The notes under the pieces: model-generated
The model's input: the letters and a program-made list of their open reading frames with translations, nothing else
Database searches by the model: none
What the model was told of the DNA's origin: nothing
Shown: positions 25,904 to 36,904 of the stretch, piece by piece
Layout of the letters: every line of letters begins with the position of its first letter
Numbering within the stretch: position 1 is the stretch's first letter
Made by a program: the position numbers and the translations under genes
Source of the DNA: Arthrobacter sp. zg-Y1171
GTDB taxonomy: Bacteria > Actinomycetota > Actinomycetes > Actinomycetales > Micrococcaceae
NCBI RefSeq assembly: GCF_025244845.1
Contig: NZ_CP104264.1
Coordinates: 806,001-870,000, forward strand
DNA: 64,000 bases
Reading direction: 5' to 3'

Positions 25904-26881
25904 ATGCTGTCTCAAGTGTCGCAGATCACATCAAGCAAAACCGTCCCCGAAACCCGCTCCGACTTTGTCATTTCCGCACGGAACCTGACCAAGTCCTACG
26001 GTGATTTCACCGCCGTCAACGGCATCTCCTTCAACGTCCCGCCGGGGGAGTCCTTCGGGCTGCTCGGGCCCAACGGCGCCGGGAAATCCACCACCATGAA
26101 GATGATCGGCGGCGTCTCCCAGCGCACCGCCGGAGACCTGAGCATTATGGGCCTGGATCCGAACCGGTACGGCCCCGAAGTCCGCGCCCACCTGGGCGTT
26201 GTGCCCCAGCAGGACAACCTGGACGAGGACCTGCGTGTGCGGGACAACCTCATAGCCTACGGCCGCTACTTCGGCCTGCCCAAGAGCTACCTGCAGCCCA
26301 AGGCAGACGAACTGCTGGAATTCGCGCAGCTCACGGACAAGGCCAAGGCCCGCGTGGAGTCCCTCTCCGGGGGAATGAAGCGGCGCCTGACCATTGCCCG
26401 GTCCCTGATCAATGACCCGAAGATCCTGCTGTTGGACGAGCCGACCACCGGACTGGATCCGCAGGCCCGGCACATCCTCTGGGACCGGTTGTTCCGGCTC
26501 AAGGAAGCCGGCGTCACGCTGATCCTCACCACCCACTACATGGACGAGGCGGAGCAGCTGTGCGACCGGCTGATCGTGGTGGACAAGGGGGCCATCATGG
26601 CCGAGGGTTCCCCGGCCGCCCTGATCCGCGAGTACTCCACCCGCGAGGTGGTGGAGCTGCGGTTCGGATCCGAGCGGAACACCACTGTGGCCGGCGAGCT
26701 TGAGGGAATCGGCGAGCGGCTGGAGACCCTCCCGGACCGGGTACTGATCTACGCAGACGACGGCGAAGCCGCGCTGGAAGCCGTCACGAGCCGGGGGCTG
26801 CGGCCCATCACGTCGCTGGTGCGCCGCTCCTCGCTGGAAGACGTGTTCCTCCGCCTGACGGGCAGGAGCCTCGTTGAGTAA
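25904..26881 (+). CDS. ABC exporter ATP-binding protein (NodI/DrrA type)
   Basis: 325 residues. Walker A GPNGAGKSTT, Q-loop QQDNLDE, signature LSGGMKRRL and Walker B ILLLDEPTTGLDP are all intact, and a C-terminal domain of about 85 residues, usual for DrrA/NodI-type ATPases, follows. It should power an ABC-2 exporter together with the two following permeases. ATG 25904 has no ribosome site, and GTG 25916 is a possible alternative; the mRNA may be leaderless. No substrate gene is adjacent, so the exported molecule is unknown. Confidence 0.88.
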   Translation: MLSQVSQITSSKTVPETRSDFVISARNLTKSYGDFTAVNGISFNVPPGESFGLLGPNGAGKSTTMKMIGGVSQRTAGDLSIMGLDPNRYGPEVRAHLGVVPQQDNLDEDLRVRDNLIAYGRYFGLPKSYLQPKADELLEFAQLTDKAKARVESLSGGMKRRLTIARSLINDPKILLLDEPTTGLDPQARHILWDRLFRLKEAGVTLILTTHYMDEAEQLCDRLIVVDKGAIMAEGSPAALIREYSTREVVELRFGSERNTTVAGELEGIGERLETLPDRVLIYADDGEAALEAVTSRGLRPITSLVRRSSLEDVFLRLTGRSLVE

Positions 26882-27767
26882 GCCCGAAGCCGCCGACCCC
26901 GGCGTCCAGCGCCATGAGGTGCTCGGGCTGCGGTCGCCGCTGACCCCGCGCCAAACCGCCGCCAGGGCGCGGCGCTTCGGCTCCTTCTACTACGCAGACA
27001 TGTGGGTCCGGCGGATGCGGGGCTACCAGGGGACCGTGCTGATGACCGCCATTGGCACGCCGCTGGTCTACCTGCTGGGCATGGGCACGGGCCTGGCAGT
27101 GCTGATCGACGGGAACTCGAATGCGGGTTTCCCGGGCGCCAACGGCTCGACGGTGTCCTACCTGATGTTCCTGGGACCGGCCCTCGTGGCAACCGCCGCC
27201 CTGATGGTCTCCAGCGAGGAAAACACCTACACCGTCATGGGCGGGTTCAAATGGCACCGCACCTACTACGGACCCAATGCCTCCCCGCTCTCCAGCGGGC
27301 AGATTGCCGTCGGACATGTCCTGGGACTGACCGTCCGCATCCTGCTGACCACAGGCATCTACTACCTGTTCCTGGTGCTCTTCGGTGCGGTTGCGCAGCC
27401 CGCAACCGGCTGGCTGATGATCTTCACCGCGCTGCTGGCCGGACTGGCCTTCGGGATGCCGCTGATGGCCTTCAGCGCCACCCTGAAAGAGGACAAGGGG
27501 CAGTTCGCCTTGGTCCAGCGGTTCATCGTGATGCCGTTGTTCCTGTTCTCCGGCACCTTCTTTCCGCTGGAGTCGCTGCCGCTGGCCGTCCGCTGGATCG
27601 GCTGGATCTCACCGCTCTGGCATTCCACTGAACTGGGCCGGGTGCTCAGCTACGGGCACCCGGAACCGGCAGCCATGACCGTAGTCCACGTGGTGTACCT
27701 GCTGGTCCTAACCCTCGGCGGGCTGCAGCTGGCCCGGCGGAACTTCACGAGGAGGCTCGACGGATGA
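26874..27767 (+). CDS. ABC-2 type exporter permease, first subunit
   Basis: 297 residues with six predicted membrane helices in the ABC-2/NodJ pattern: an N-terminal cytoplasmic arm, WVRRMRGYQGTVL before helix 1, and the late conserved segment FSGTFFPLESLPLAVRWIGW. The start is TTG 26874, overlapping the ATPase stop by eight bases; AGGAG at 26864-26868 supports it. The two permeases share the same final motif but are otherwise divergent, so they probably form a heterodimer. Confidence 0.85.
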   Translation: MSKPEAADPGVQRHEVLGLRSPLTPRQTAARARRFGSFYYADMWVRRMRGYQGTVLMTAIGTPLVYLLGMGTGLAVLIDGNSNAGFPGANGSTVSYLMFLGPALVATAALMVSSEENTYTVMGGFKWHRTYYGPNASPLSSGQIAVGHVLGLTVRILLTTGIYYLFLVLFGAVAQPATGWLMIFTALLAGLAFGMPLMAFSATLKEDKGQFALVQRFIVMPLFLFSGTFFPLESLPLAVRWIGWISPLWHSTELGRVLSYGHPEPAAMTVVHVVYLLVLTLGGLQLARRNFTRRLDG

Positions 27768-28597
27768 GCATCGAAAACCGCACGGCGCCCACGATGCTTG
27801 TACCGCAGGACCGGTTCCTCGGCTCGCTGTACGGGCGGAACATCCGTGCCGTGATTGCCCGCGGGCTCAAGGCCACGTGGGGCACCAACTGGAGCATCAT
27901 GGTCAGCGGGTTCGTCGAACCGGTGCTGTACCTGGTAGCCATGGGCATCGGCCTGGGTGCCCTGGTGGGGGCGGTCACCGGCCCGGGCGGGCAGGAAATG
28001 GAGTATGCCAACTTCATTGCACCGGCGCTGCTGGCAGTCTCCGCGATGAACGGCGCGGTGTATGACTCCACCATGAACGTGTTCTTCAAGCTCAACTACG
28101 CCCGCCTCTATGAGGGCATGCTCTCGACGCCGCTGGGTCCGCTGGACGTCGCGATGGGGGAGATCTTCCTGGCCCTGCTCCGCGGTGCCCTCTACGCCAC
28201 CGGCTTTACCGCCGTGATGGGCGCCATGGGACTGATCACCTCGCCCTGGGCGCTGCTGATGATTCCGGCAGCCGTGGTGATCGCGTTCGGCTTCGCCTCC
28301 TTCGGGATGGCCGTGACCAGTTACATGAAGACGTTCCAGCAAATGGACTGGATCCAAATGCTCATGCTGCCCATGTTCCTGCTCTCTGCCACCTTCTACC
28401 CGCTGAGCGTCTACCCCGAGGCGGTGCAGTCCGTGATCCAGGCGCTGCCGCTCTGGCACGGCGTGGAACTGCTCCGGCAGATCAGCGTCGGCATCTTCAG
28501 CTGGGGGACGGCAGGGCACTTGCTCTACTTCGTGGTGATGATTGTGCTGGGCCTGACCCTTACCACTCATAGGCTCCGGGCGCTGTTCCTGAAATAA
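27764..28597 (+). CDS. ABC-2 type exporter permease, second subunit
   Basis: 277 residues with six predicted helices. The ABC-2 signature region reads LSATFYPLSVYPEAVQSV, equivalent to the FSGTFFPLE segment of the first permease, followed by LPLWHGVELLRQ. The start ATG overlaps the previous stop as ATGA, consistent with one-to-one synthesis of the two subunits. It ends eight bases from the stop of the convergent macrodomain gene. Confidence 0.85.
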   Translation: MSIENRTAPTMLVPQDRFLGSLYGRNIRAVIARGLKATWGTNWSIMVSGFVEPVLYLVAMGIGLGALVGAVTGPGGQEMEYANFIAPALLAVSAMNGAVYDSTMNVFFKLNYARLYEGMLSTPLGPLDVAMGEIFLALLRGALYATGFTAVMGAMGLITSPWALLMIPAAVVIAFGFASFGMAVTSYMKTFQQMDWIQMLMLPMFLLSATFYPLSVYPEAVQSVIQALPLWHGVELLRQISVGIFSWGTAGHLLYFVVMIVLGLTLTTHRLRALFLK

Positions 28598-28604
28598 CTG
28601 CCGG

Positions 28605-29126
28605 TCAGCCGGCCAGCTGCTCATACTTGCGGGCGAAGATTCCGGCCAGGCGGTCGTTGAACAGCACGAACTCCGCGCGCTTCAACGTCCCCGGGGTGTG
28701 GTCCAGGAGCTCCTGCAGCCCGATCCCGGCCACGGTCTCCGGGTCCCAGCCGTAAATGCCGGCGCTGACGGCGGGAAAGGAAATGCTCTCGGCGCCCAGG
28801 TCCTCGGCCGCGGCCAGGGCAGTGCGGAAACATGACCTCAGCAGCTCCGGGTCCGTTTCCCCTGCCCCGGCGTTGGGTCCCACGGTGTGCACCACCCACC
28901 GGGCCGGCAGGTTGAACGCCTCGGTAGCGACGGACCGGCCGGTGGGCAGTCCCTGCGGCAGTGATGTTTTCCGCAGCTCCCGGCAGGCTGCCAGGAGCTG
29001 CGGGCCTGCCGCGCGGTGGATGGCGCCGTCCACCCCGCCGCCGCCCAGCAGCGATGAGTTGGCGGCATTGACGACGACGTCGGTATCCCGGGTGGTGATG
29101 TCACCGGTGGCGATCGTGATCTGCAT
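28605..29126 (-). CDS. macrodomain (O-acetyl-ADP-ribose deacetylase-like) protein
   Basis: 173 residues covering a single macrodomain. The ligand loop NAANSSLLGGGGVDGAIH matches the MacroD/YmdB group, and the second loop FPAVSAGIYGWD contacts the distal ribose. These proteins hydrolyse O-acetyl-ADP-ribose or remove ADP-ribose from proteins. No partner ADP-ribosyltransferase or sirtuin gene is nearby. The start at 29126 gives the canonical MQITIATGDIT; an open frame continues upstream but is antisense noise. It is divergent from the small membrane protein gene at 29239. Confidence 0.88.
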   Translation of the reverse strand: MQITIATGDITTRDTDVVVNAANSSLLGGGGVDGAIHRAAGPQLLAACRELRKTSLPQGLPTGRSVATEAFNLPARWVVHTVGPNAGAGETDPELLRSCFRTALAAAEDLGAESISFPAVSAGIYGWDPETVAGIGLQELLDHTPGTLKRAEFVLFNDRLAGIFARKYEQLAG

Positions 29127-29238
29127 CGAGCCAGTCTGCCACTGCAGCTGCCCCGTTTTCCACCGCCGGGGGGAGGCAGGCACCAGCGCAGAGCGAACGC
29201 GGCACCGGGCACCTGTCCGAGTTTGAGAGAATAAAACC

Positions 29239-29742
29239 ATGCAGTCGATCCGAAACGGCCAGATGCCGTCGTCCTCGTCCTCGCCCGGCCGCGGCATTAG
29301 CCGCAAGATGGGCTCTACGGGCATCGTCGTGATGCTCATTGTCTTCCTGGTGGCAGTGGTTTTCGCCGCCAACCAGAATGACGTCATCGGTTGGATAGTG
29401 GTTATTGTGTCCCTCGGCTGGCTGTTCCTCGCTACGTTCGTTGTGTTCTCCGTTCGGAGTGCCACGCGCAAGGCCACCGCAAAGCTCGCCGAAGCCACTG
29501 CCGGCCTTGCTCCCCGGGGCGGCGTCCAGATTGTCGACGAAAGCACTACTGTGCGCGACCAGAAACTGGACCACAGCTTCAAGATCATCCAGGTCCAGGC
29601 GAATGTCATTGCCCAAAACCTGGACACTGACCGCGAAATGGTGGACCGCGCGCTGGAGACCATCGAGATCACGGCGCACAACGGCCGTGGCATGATCAAG
29701 AAGGACGACGGCGGGTCCGTCGAAGGCACCGTAGTCGACTAG
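29239..29742 (+). CDS. two-helix membrane protein, unknown
   Basis: 167 residues. A short Ser/Pro/Arg-rich start is followed by two membrane helices (about residues 28-45 and 50-72, with IGWIVVIVSLGWLFLATFVV) and a cytoplasmic domain of about 95 residues predicted to be helical (ATRKATAKLAEATAG and HSFKIIQVQANVIAQNL). I cannot assign a family. Such proteins are common in Micrococcaceae next to xthA. The next gene starts 84 bp downstream, so a shared transcript is possible. Confidence 0.7.
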   Translation: MQSIRNGQMPSSSSSPGRGISRKMGSTGIVVMLIVFLVAVVFAANQNDVIGWIVVIVSLGWLFLATFVVFSVRSATRKATAKLAEATAGLAPRGGVQIVDESTTVRDQKLDHSFKIIQVQANVIAQNLDTDREMVDRALETIEITAHNGRGMIKKDDGGSVEGTVVD

Positions 29743-29825
29743 TTCCCGCCTGCCGCTTCCGGAAGCGCCGCATCGACGCGGCGTGCCGGGGACGGCCGTT
29801 TCGGGATGAACAGCTACTGAGGAGT

Positions 29826-31750
<1,925 letters not shown>

Positions 31751-31754
31751 TCCC

Positions 31755-32351
31755 ATGAGAATCTCCGAATCCTACGACCAGGCCATGGCAGCAGGCAGCA
31801 TGAACGGCAGCCACGCTCCTCAATGCGATGCGCGCTGCGTGGGGATCGTGATTGCGGTTCCGGAGCCGATGGCGAGCGAGCTGAAGGCGGCACGGGCATC
31901 CTTCGGGGATCCCATGGCGGCACTGATCCCTGCCCACATCACCTTGGTCACGACGACGGAAACGGATGACTGGGAAGCGACGTTGCGGCATGTGCGCAAG
32001 GTCGCCGCGGCGCAGGAACCGTTCCGGGTGACGCTGGAGGGGACCGCCACCTTCCGGCCGGTTTCGCCGGTGGTCTTCCTGAACGTCGAGGAGGGCTTTG
32101 ACGAGTGCACGGCGCTGCATAAGGAGCTCCAGAGCGGCCCGCTGGCCCGGGACCTGGCCTTCCCGTTCCACCCGCACGTTACGGTGGCGCACGATGTCAG
32201 CGAGCAGAGCATGGACGAAGCCGTCCGCCGGCTGGACCGCTATTCCGCAGGTTTTACGGTGGATTGCGTTGGCCTTTACGAGCACGATGCCACCGGCCTG
32301 TGGAAGCTGCAGGAGCACGTCCGGCTCGGATCCGGGAAACAGCCGGACTAG
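31755..32351 (+). CDS. 2'-5' RNA ligase-like 2H phosphoesterase
   Basis: 198 residues containing the two His-x-Thr motifs of the 2H superfamily: HITLVTTTE (near residue 57) and HVTVAHD (near residue 141). Members cleave or form cyclic or 2'-5' phosphodiester bonds in RNA or nucleotides; the true substrate here is unknown. It starts four bases after the trpS stop and is presumably co-transcribed with it. The final codons overlap the end of the convergent hydrolase gene by four bases. Confidence 0.85.
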   Translation: MRISESYDQAMAAGSMNGSHAPQCDARCVGIVIAVPEPMASELKAARASFGDPMAALIPAHITLVTTTETDDWEATLRHVRKVAAAQEPFRVTLEGTATFRPVSPVVFLNVEEGFDECTALHKELQSGPLARDLAFPFHPHVTVAHDVSEQSMDEAVRRLDRYSAGFTVDCVGLYEHDATGLWKLQEHVRLGSGKQPD

Positions 32352-33124
32352 GACTCCCTGCCCAGATCAAGATAGGTGCCGGCCCACGCGGCGATGATTG
32401 CCGCTGCACGCGCTGTCTGGGCCCGGTCCACCATCAGATGGTCGCTGCCTTCCAGCGAAATGAAATTCCGGGGATGCCGTGCCGTCCGGAAGATCTCGCT
32501 CGCGTTGTCGATGCCCACGGTGTTGTCGGTGGGGGAGTGCATCACCAGCAGGGGCAGGTGCAGCTCCTTGATGCTGTCCGTGAGGTCATGGCCGCGCAGG
32601 TCCTCAATCAGGTGGCGGCGGATTTCCAGTTCCCCGCCGCCCAGATCCACGGCTGCCGAACCCTCTTCGTGGATCCGGTCCAGCTCCGATTCAAAGAGGT
32701 GGACTACATGTGAGGGACGGAAGGGCGCGGCAATGGTGGCGACGGCGTCCAGTCCGGGAACCCGTGAAGCGGCCGCCAGGACGGCCGCGCCGCCGAGCGA
32801 ATGTCCGACCAGCAGGGAGACCGGGCGGCCGGTATCCGCCATGAAGCCGCAGGCACTGAGCACATCTGCCACCTTGGTGCTGAAGCTGCCGTCTTCCCAC
32901 CTGCCGGTGGAGCTGCCCAGCCCCGCGGCGTCGTAGCGGAGCACCCCGATGCCGTGGCCGGCCAGGGCCTTGGAAATCCGGGAGGCCGCGGCGCTGTTCT
33001 TTCCCAGCGTGAAGCCGTGGCAAAAGACCGCCCAGGCGCGGGCACCGCCGTCGGGGACATCGAGGGTTCCGGAGAGCGTGGTCCCGTTGACGCCGGAAAA
33101 GGACACAGATTCAAACGAAGGCAT
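32348..33124 (-). CDS. alpha/beta hydrolase, BAAT/acyl-CoA thioesterase-like fold
   Basis: 258 residues with a complete catalytic triad: nucleophile elbow GHSLGG (Ser about residue 107), acid in MHSPTDNTV and histidine in GSDHLM. The oxyanion-forming HGFTLGK motif near residue 37 is characteristic of serine hydrolases of the 2-hydroxymuconate/dipeptidyl-peptidase-like group used on diverse esters. Substrate unknown. The start ATG at 33124 sits 23 bases after the sdh terminator, so it needs its own promoter or read-through. Confidence 0.85.
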   Translation of the reverse strand: MPSFESVSFSGVNGTTLSGTLDVPDGGARAWAVFCHGFTLGKNSAAASRISKALAGHGIGVLRYDAAGLGSSTGRWEDGSFSTKVADVLSACGFMADTGRPVSLLVGHSLGGAAVLAAASRVPGLDAVATIAAPFRPSHVVHLFESELDRIHEEGSAAVDLGGGELEIRRHLIEDLRGHDLTDSIKELHLPLLVMHSPTDNTVGIDNASEIFRTARHPRNFISLEGSDHLMVDRAQTARAAAIIAAWAGTYLDLGRES

Positions 33125-33146
33125 GGAGCAACTCTATCGAGTACGC

Positions 33147-33188
33147 AAAAGGCGCCGGTAAGCGGGGAAATCCGCTTACCGGCGCCTT
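33147..33188 (-). terminator. intrinsic terminator of the sdh operon
   Basis: A perfect 17-bp stem with a 6-base loop follows the sdhB stop by about 15 bases. On the minus strand it ends in TTTT (33150-33147) and so has both elements of a Rho-independent terminator. Confidence 0.85.
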
Positions 33189-33202
33189 GCGCAGGGAAGT
33201 AC

Positions 33203-33979
33203 TTAGAGGGAACGGGCCAGGATGGCCTGCTTGACCTCTGAAATGGCCTTGGTGACCTGGATGCCGCGGGGGCATGCTTCCGAGCAGTTGAAGGTGGTGC
33301 GGCAGCGCCACACGCCTTCCTTGTCGTTCAGGATCTCCAGGCGCATATCTCCGGCGTCGTCACGCGAATCGAAGATGAAGCGGTGCGCGTTCACGATTGC
33401 CGCCGGGCCGAAGTACTGGCCGTCGGTCCAGAAGACGGGGCAGGAGGACGTGCACGCGGCGCAGAGGATGCACTTGGTGGTGTCGTCGAAGCGCTCACGG
33501 TCCTCGGCGGACTGCAGGCGTTCCTTCGTGGGCTCGTGGCCCTTGGTCACCAGGAACGGCATGATCTCGCGGTAGGACTGGAAGAACGGCTCCATGTCCA
33601 CGATCAGGTCCTTTTCCACCGGCAGGCCCTTGATGGGCTCGACGAGGATGGGCTTGGACGTGTCCAGGTCCTTCAGCAGGGTCTTGCAGGCCAGGCGGTT
33701 GCGGCCGTTGATGCGCATGGCATCGGAGCCGCAGACACCGTGGGCGCAGGAACGGCGGAACGAAACCGAGCCGTCGTGCTCCCACTTGACCTTGTGCAGT
33801 GCGTCCAGCACGCGGTCCGTGCCGTACATGGTCAGCTTCCACTCATCCCAGTAGGCTTCGTCGGAAACCTCGGGGTTGTAGCGGCGGACCTTCAGGGTGA
33901 TCTCAAACGAGGGGATCTCTCCGCCGACTGACTCGGGGAGCTCTACCTTCGAGGCCGGCTCGGCGATTTCGGTTGTCAT
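33203..33979 (-). CDS. sdhB: succinate dehydrogenase iron-sulfur subunit
   Basis: 258 residues carrying three iron-sulfur clusters in complex II. The [2Fe-2S] ligands are in CAHGVCGSDAMRIN and the following Cys. The [4Fe-4S] cluster lies in CILCAACTSSCP, and the last cluster in CRTTFNCSEACPRGI, which includes the quinone-proximal Cys. All expected cysteines are present. The start overlaps the sdhA stop by one base, ensuring coupled translation. The product sits on the cytoplasmic face between SdhA and the membrane anchors. Confidence 0.96.
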   Translation of the reverse strand: MTTEIAEPASKVELPESVGGEIPSFEITLKVRRYNPEVSDEAYWDEWKLTMYGTDRVLDALHKVKWEHDGSVSFRRSCAHGVCGSDAMRINGRNRLACKTLLKDLDTSKPILVEPIKGLPVEKDLIVDMEPFFQSYREIMPFLVTKGHEPTKERLQSAEDRERFDDTTKCILCAACTSSCPVFWTDGQYFGPAAIVNAHRFIFDSRDDAGDMRLEILNDKEGVWRCRTTFNCSEACPRGIQVTKAISEVKQAILARSL

Positions 33980-35745
33980 TAGTACTTCCTCACCATCGGC
34001 TCGTAGCGCGTGAAAATGACCGGCTTGGTGTCCAGCCGAATGCCGGCGGTGTGCTCGGCATTCTCGGCTTCGTCAACCTTGTAGGCCATGGAATGCTTCA
34101 TGAAGTTCTCGTCGTCGCGCTCCGGGAAGTCCTCGCGGAAGTGTCCGCCGCGGGATTCGGTGCGGTGCAGGGCGGCAACGCTCATGACCTTCGCCAGTTC
34201 CAGGAGGAAGCCCAGCTCCACGGCCTCGAGGAGGTCGAGGTTGAAGCGCTTGCCCTTATCCTGGACGCTGATTTTCTGGTAACGCTCCTCGAAGGAAGCG
34301 ATGTCCGTCAGGACCTGCTGGATGGTCTCCGCAGTGCGGAACACCTGCATGTTGGCATCCATGGTGTTCTGCAGGTCCCGGCGGATTTCGGAGACACGCT
34401 CGGTGCCTTCCGAATTGCGGACGTGGTCCAGCAGATTGACCGTGTCCAGTTCGGAGTTCTCCGGCAGGTCGACGAAATCGGCGGTCAGGGCGTATTCGGC
34501 AGCGTAGATGCCGGCCCGCTTGCCGAAGACGTTGATGTCCAGCAGCGAGTTGGTGCCCAGACGGTTGGAGCCGTGCACGGACACGCAGGCGACTTCGCCG
34601 GCCGCGTACAGCCCGGGGATCACCGTGTCGTTGTCCTGGAGTACCTCGGCCTTGATGTTGGTCGGAATGCCGCCCATCACGTAGTGAGCCGTCGGGAACA
34701 CCGGCACCGGTTCGGTGTAGGGCTCCACACCGAGGTAGGTGCGGGCAAACTCGGTGATGTCCGGAAGCTTCGCGTCGATGTGCGCCGGTTCCAGGTGCGT
34801 CAGGTCCAGCAGGACGTAGTCCTTGTTCGGGCCGCAGCCGCGTCCTTCGCGTACCTCGTTGGCCATGGAACGGGCCACGATGTCGCGCGGCGCCAGGTCC
34901 TTGATGGTCGGGGCGTAGCGCTCCATGAAGCGCTCACCCTCGGAGTTGCGGAGGATGGCACCTTCGCCGCGGGCGGCCTCGGAGAGGAGGATGCCCAGTC
35001 CGGCCAGGCCGGTCGGGTGGAACTGGATGAACTCCATGTCCTCCAGGGGAATGCCCCGGCGGAAGGCGATGCCCATGCCGTCACCGGTGAGGGTGTGTGC
35101 GTTGGACGTGGTCTTGTAGACCTTGCCGGCGCCGCCGGAGGCGAACACGACGGACTTGGCCTGGAAGATGTGCAGCTCGCCGGTGGCGAGGTCATAGGAA
35201 ATGACGCCCGCTACCCGCTTCTGGCCGTCGAGGTCGACGACGGTGATGAGGTCCAGGACGTAGTACTCGTTGTAGAACTCAACGTTGTGCTTGACGCAGT
35301 TTTGGTAGAGCGTCTGCAGGATCATGTGTCCCGTGCGGTCTGCGGCGTAGCACGCACGGCGTACCGGTGCCTTGCCGTGGTCACGGGTGTGCCCGCCGAA
35401 GCGGCGCTGGTCGATGCGTCCTTCGGGCGTGCGGTTGAACGGCAGGCCCATCTTTTCCAGGTCCAGCACGGCGTCAATGGCTTCCTTGGCCATGACCTCG
35501 GCTGCATCCTGGTCCACCAGGTAGTCACCGCCCTTGACGGTGTCGAAGGTGTGCCATTCCCAGTTGTCTTCTTCGACATTGGCCAGGGCCGCGCACATGC
35601 CGCCCTGTGCCGCACCGGTGTGGGAGCGGGTGGGGTACAGCTTGGTCAGTACCGCCGTACGTGCGCGCTGACCTGATTCGATGGCGGCACGCATACCGGC
35701 GCCGCCTGCGCCGACGATGACGACGTCGTACTTATGGACCTGCAT
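33979..35745 (-). CDS. sdhA: succinate dehydrogenase flavoprotein subunit
   Basis: 588 residues; oxidises succinate to fumarate with covalently bound FAD. The FAD fold is [14 protein letters not shown] and the flavin-linking His42 is in [10 protein letters not shown]. Substrate residues are in [16 protein letters not shown] and [15 protein letters not shown] 35745 gives the standard [12 protein letters not shown]-terminus; an open frame extending to 35874 would overlap sdhD and is rejected. It is third in the sdhC-sdhD-sdhA-sdhB order. Confidence 0.96.
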   Translation of the reverse strand: MQVHKYDVVIVGAGGAGMRAAIESGQRARTAVLTKLYPTRSHTGAAQGGMCAALANVEEDNWEWHTFDTVKGGDYLVDQDAAEVMAKEAIDAVLDLEKMGLPFNRTPEGRIDQRRFGGHTRDHGKAPVRRACYAADRTGHMILQTLYQNCVKHNVEFYNEYYVLDLITVVDLDGQKRVAGVISYDLATGELHIFQAKSVVFASGGAGKVYKTTSNAHTLTGDGMGIAFRRGIPLEDMEFIQFHPTGLAGLGILLSEAARGEGAILRNSEGERFMERYAPTIKDLAPRDIVARSMANEVREGRGCGPNKDYVLLDLTHLEPAHIDAKLPDITEFARTYLGVEPYTEPVPVFPTAHYVMGGIPTNIKAEVLQDNDTVIPGLYAAGEVACVSVHGSNRLGTNSLLDINVFGKRAGIYAAEYALTADFVDLPENSELDTVNLLDHVRNSEGTERVSEIRRDLQNTMDANMQVFRTAETIQQVLTDIASFEERYQKISVQDKGKRFNLDLLEAVELGFLLELAKVMSVAALHRTESRGGHFREDFPERDDENFMKHSMAYKVDEAENAEHTAGIRLDTKPVIFTRYEPMVRKY

Positions 35746-35812
35746 AGCAGATGCTCTTTCTGTTGAAACTACTAGAAATTCGTGGGCGTACCCTGGTTGT
35801 CCTGCGCCGGCC

Positions 35813-36295
35813 TTAGCTGGCGCCGCAGAACTCCTGGAGCGTCTCAGCCGAGGCGCCTGCAAGGCAGGGGTCAAAGGTGAAGATCACCAGGGTGCCGAGC
35901 ACGATGATCACGAAGGTCGCGACATAGAGGACAGTCTTGAGCCACATGCGCGTGGCCTTCTTGTCTGCGTAGTCGTTGATGATGACGCGGACGCCGTTGG
36001 TGCCGTGCAGCATAGCCAGCCACAGCATGACCAGGTCCCAGACCTGCCACAGCGGGCTCGCCCACTTGCCGGCAACGAAGCCGAAGTCGACGGCATGGAT
36101 GCCGTCGCCCAGGACCAGGTTCATGAACAGGTGCGTGAAGATCAGGACAACAAGGATGACGCCGGAGACGCGCATGAACAGCCACGCAAGCATTTCAAAG
36201 TTGCCGCGGCCCGATGAATTGCGCGTGTAGCGCGGGGCGATGCGTCCTGAACGGGGTGCTTCGAGGGCGTGCGCTTCGTTAGTAGATGTGCTCAT
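35813..36295 (-). CDS. sdhD: succinate dehydrogenase hydrophobic membrane anchor
   Basis: 160 residues with three membrane helices after a polar 35-residue start. The His in [11 protein letters not shown] is positioned to bind heme b together with the matching His of SdhC. The C-terminus has two Cys (DPCLAG and EFCGAS) of unknown role. It follows sdhC by six bases on the same transcript, and its stop is 67 bp before sdhA. Confidence 0.9.
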   Translation of the reverse strand: MSTSTNEAHALEAPRSGRIAPRYTRNSSGRGNFEMLAWLFMRVSGVILVVLIFTHLFMNLVLGDGIHAVDFGFVAGKWASPLWQVWDLVMLWLAMLHGTNGVRVIINDYADKKATRMWLKTVLYVATFVIIVLGTLVIFTFDPCLAGASAETLQEFCGAS

Positions 36296-36301
36296 TGGTT
36301 A

Positions 36302-36679
36302 TTAACCCCCGAAGACGTTGGGCAGGTGGCGAATAGAGAAGCCGATAACCGTAACGGCCCAAAGGGCAACAACGCCCCAGAGCATCTGGCGCTGGTACTT
36401 CGGCCCCTTCTTCCAGAAGTCGATCAGGACTACACGCAGGCCGTTGAAGGCATGGAACACAATGGCCGCAACGAGACCAAGCTCGCCGAGGCCCATAATC
36501 GGGTTCTTGTAGGATTCGATCACCACGTTGTAGGCCTCCGGCGAAACGCGCACCAAAGACGTATCCAGAACGTGGACCAAAAGGAAGAAGAAGATCGCCA
36601 CGCCGGTGATACGGTGCACAACCCACGACCATTGGCCCTCACGGCCACGGTAGAGAGTGCCTGCTGGTAACTTCGACAC
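36302..36679 (-). CDS. sdhC: succinate dehydrogenase cytochrome b556 subunit
   Basis: 125 residues with three membrane helices. SWVVHRITGVAIFFFLL and the heme-ligand segment VFHAFNGLRVVLIDFWKK are characteristic of Sdh cytochrome b. The start is GTG 36679, nine bases after GGGAGGA on the minus strand; the upstream frame to 36766 has no homology. It is the first gene of the operon, with a leader of about 80 bases from the promoter at 36767-36795. Confidence 0.92.
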   Translation of the reverse strand: MSKLPAGTLYRGREGQWSWVVHRITGVAIFFFLLVHVLDTSLVRVSPEAYNVVIESYKNPIMGLGELGLVAAIVFHAFNGLRVVLIDFWKKGPKYQRQMLWGVVALWAVTVIGFSIRHLPNVFGG

Positions 36680-36766
36680 TGAATTTTCCTCCCTGCATCG
36701 CAGCGGCGTTAGCGCGTGTTCCACGCAGTGATGACGCCGGTGCGACAGCGATATAAGCTCTACCAT

Positions 36767-36795
36767 AATCTAGGCTTGCGTGACCGGGGTTTCAA
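36767..36795 (-). promoter_or_regulatory. sdhCDAB promoter
   Basis: On the minus strand TTGAAA (36790-36795) and TAGATT (36767-36772) are spaced by 17 bases, close to the housekeeping sigma consensus. The transcription start would be about 36760, giving a leader of roughly 80 bases before the sdhC GTG. The CRP-like site at 36813-36828 lies 18 bases upstream of the -35 box, a suitable place for an activator. Confidence 0.65.
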
Positions 36796-36812
36796 TTTAG
36801 GTTCGCCTATGG

Positions 36813-36828
36813 TGTGACGCTGATTACA
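36813..36828. promoter_or_regulatory. CRP/GlxR-like binding site upstream of sdhC
   Basis: TGTGA-CGCTGA-TTACA matches the TGTGA-N6-TCACA consensus of cAMP-receptor-protein family regulators at nine of ten half-site bases. Position relative to the sdhC promoter fits activation; manC, divergent, could share it. Confidence 0.55.
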
Positions 36829-36904
36829 TTGAACCCGCAGCGCAAACGCTGTATCGGGGGTGGTTCCTGATGCTCGCCGACCGGCTGGGCTAATCTTGGC
36901 TGTG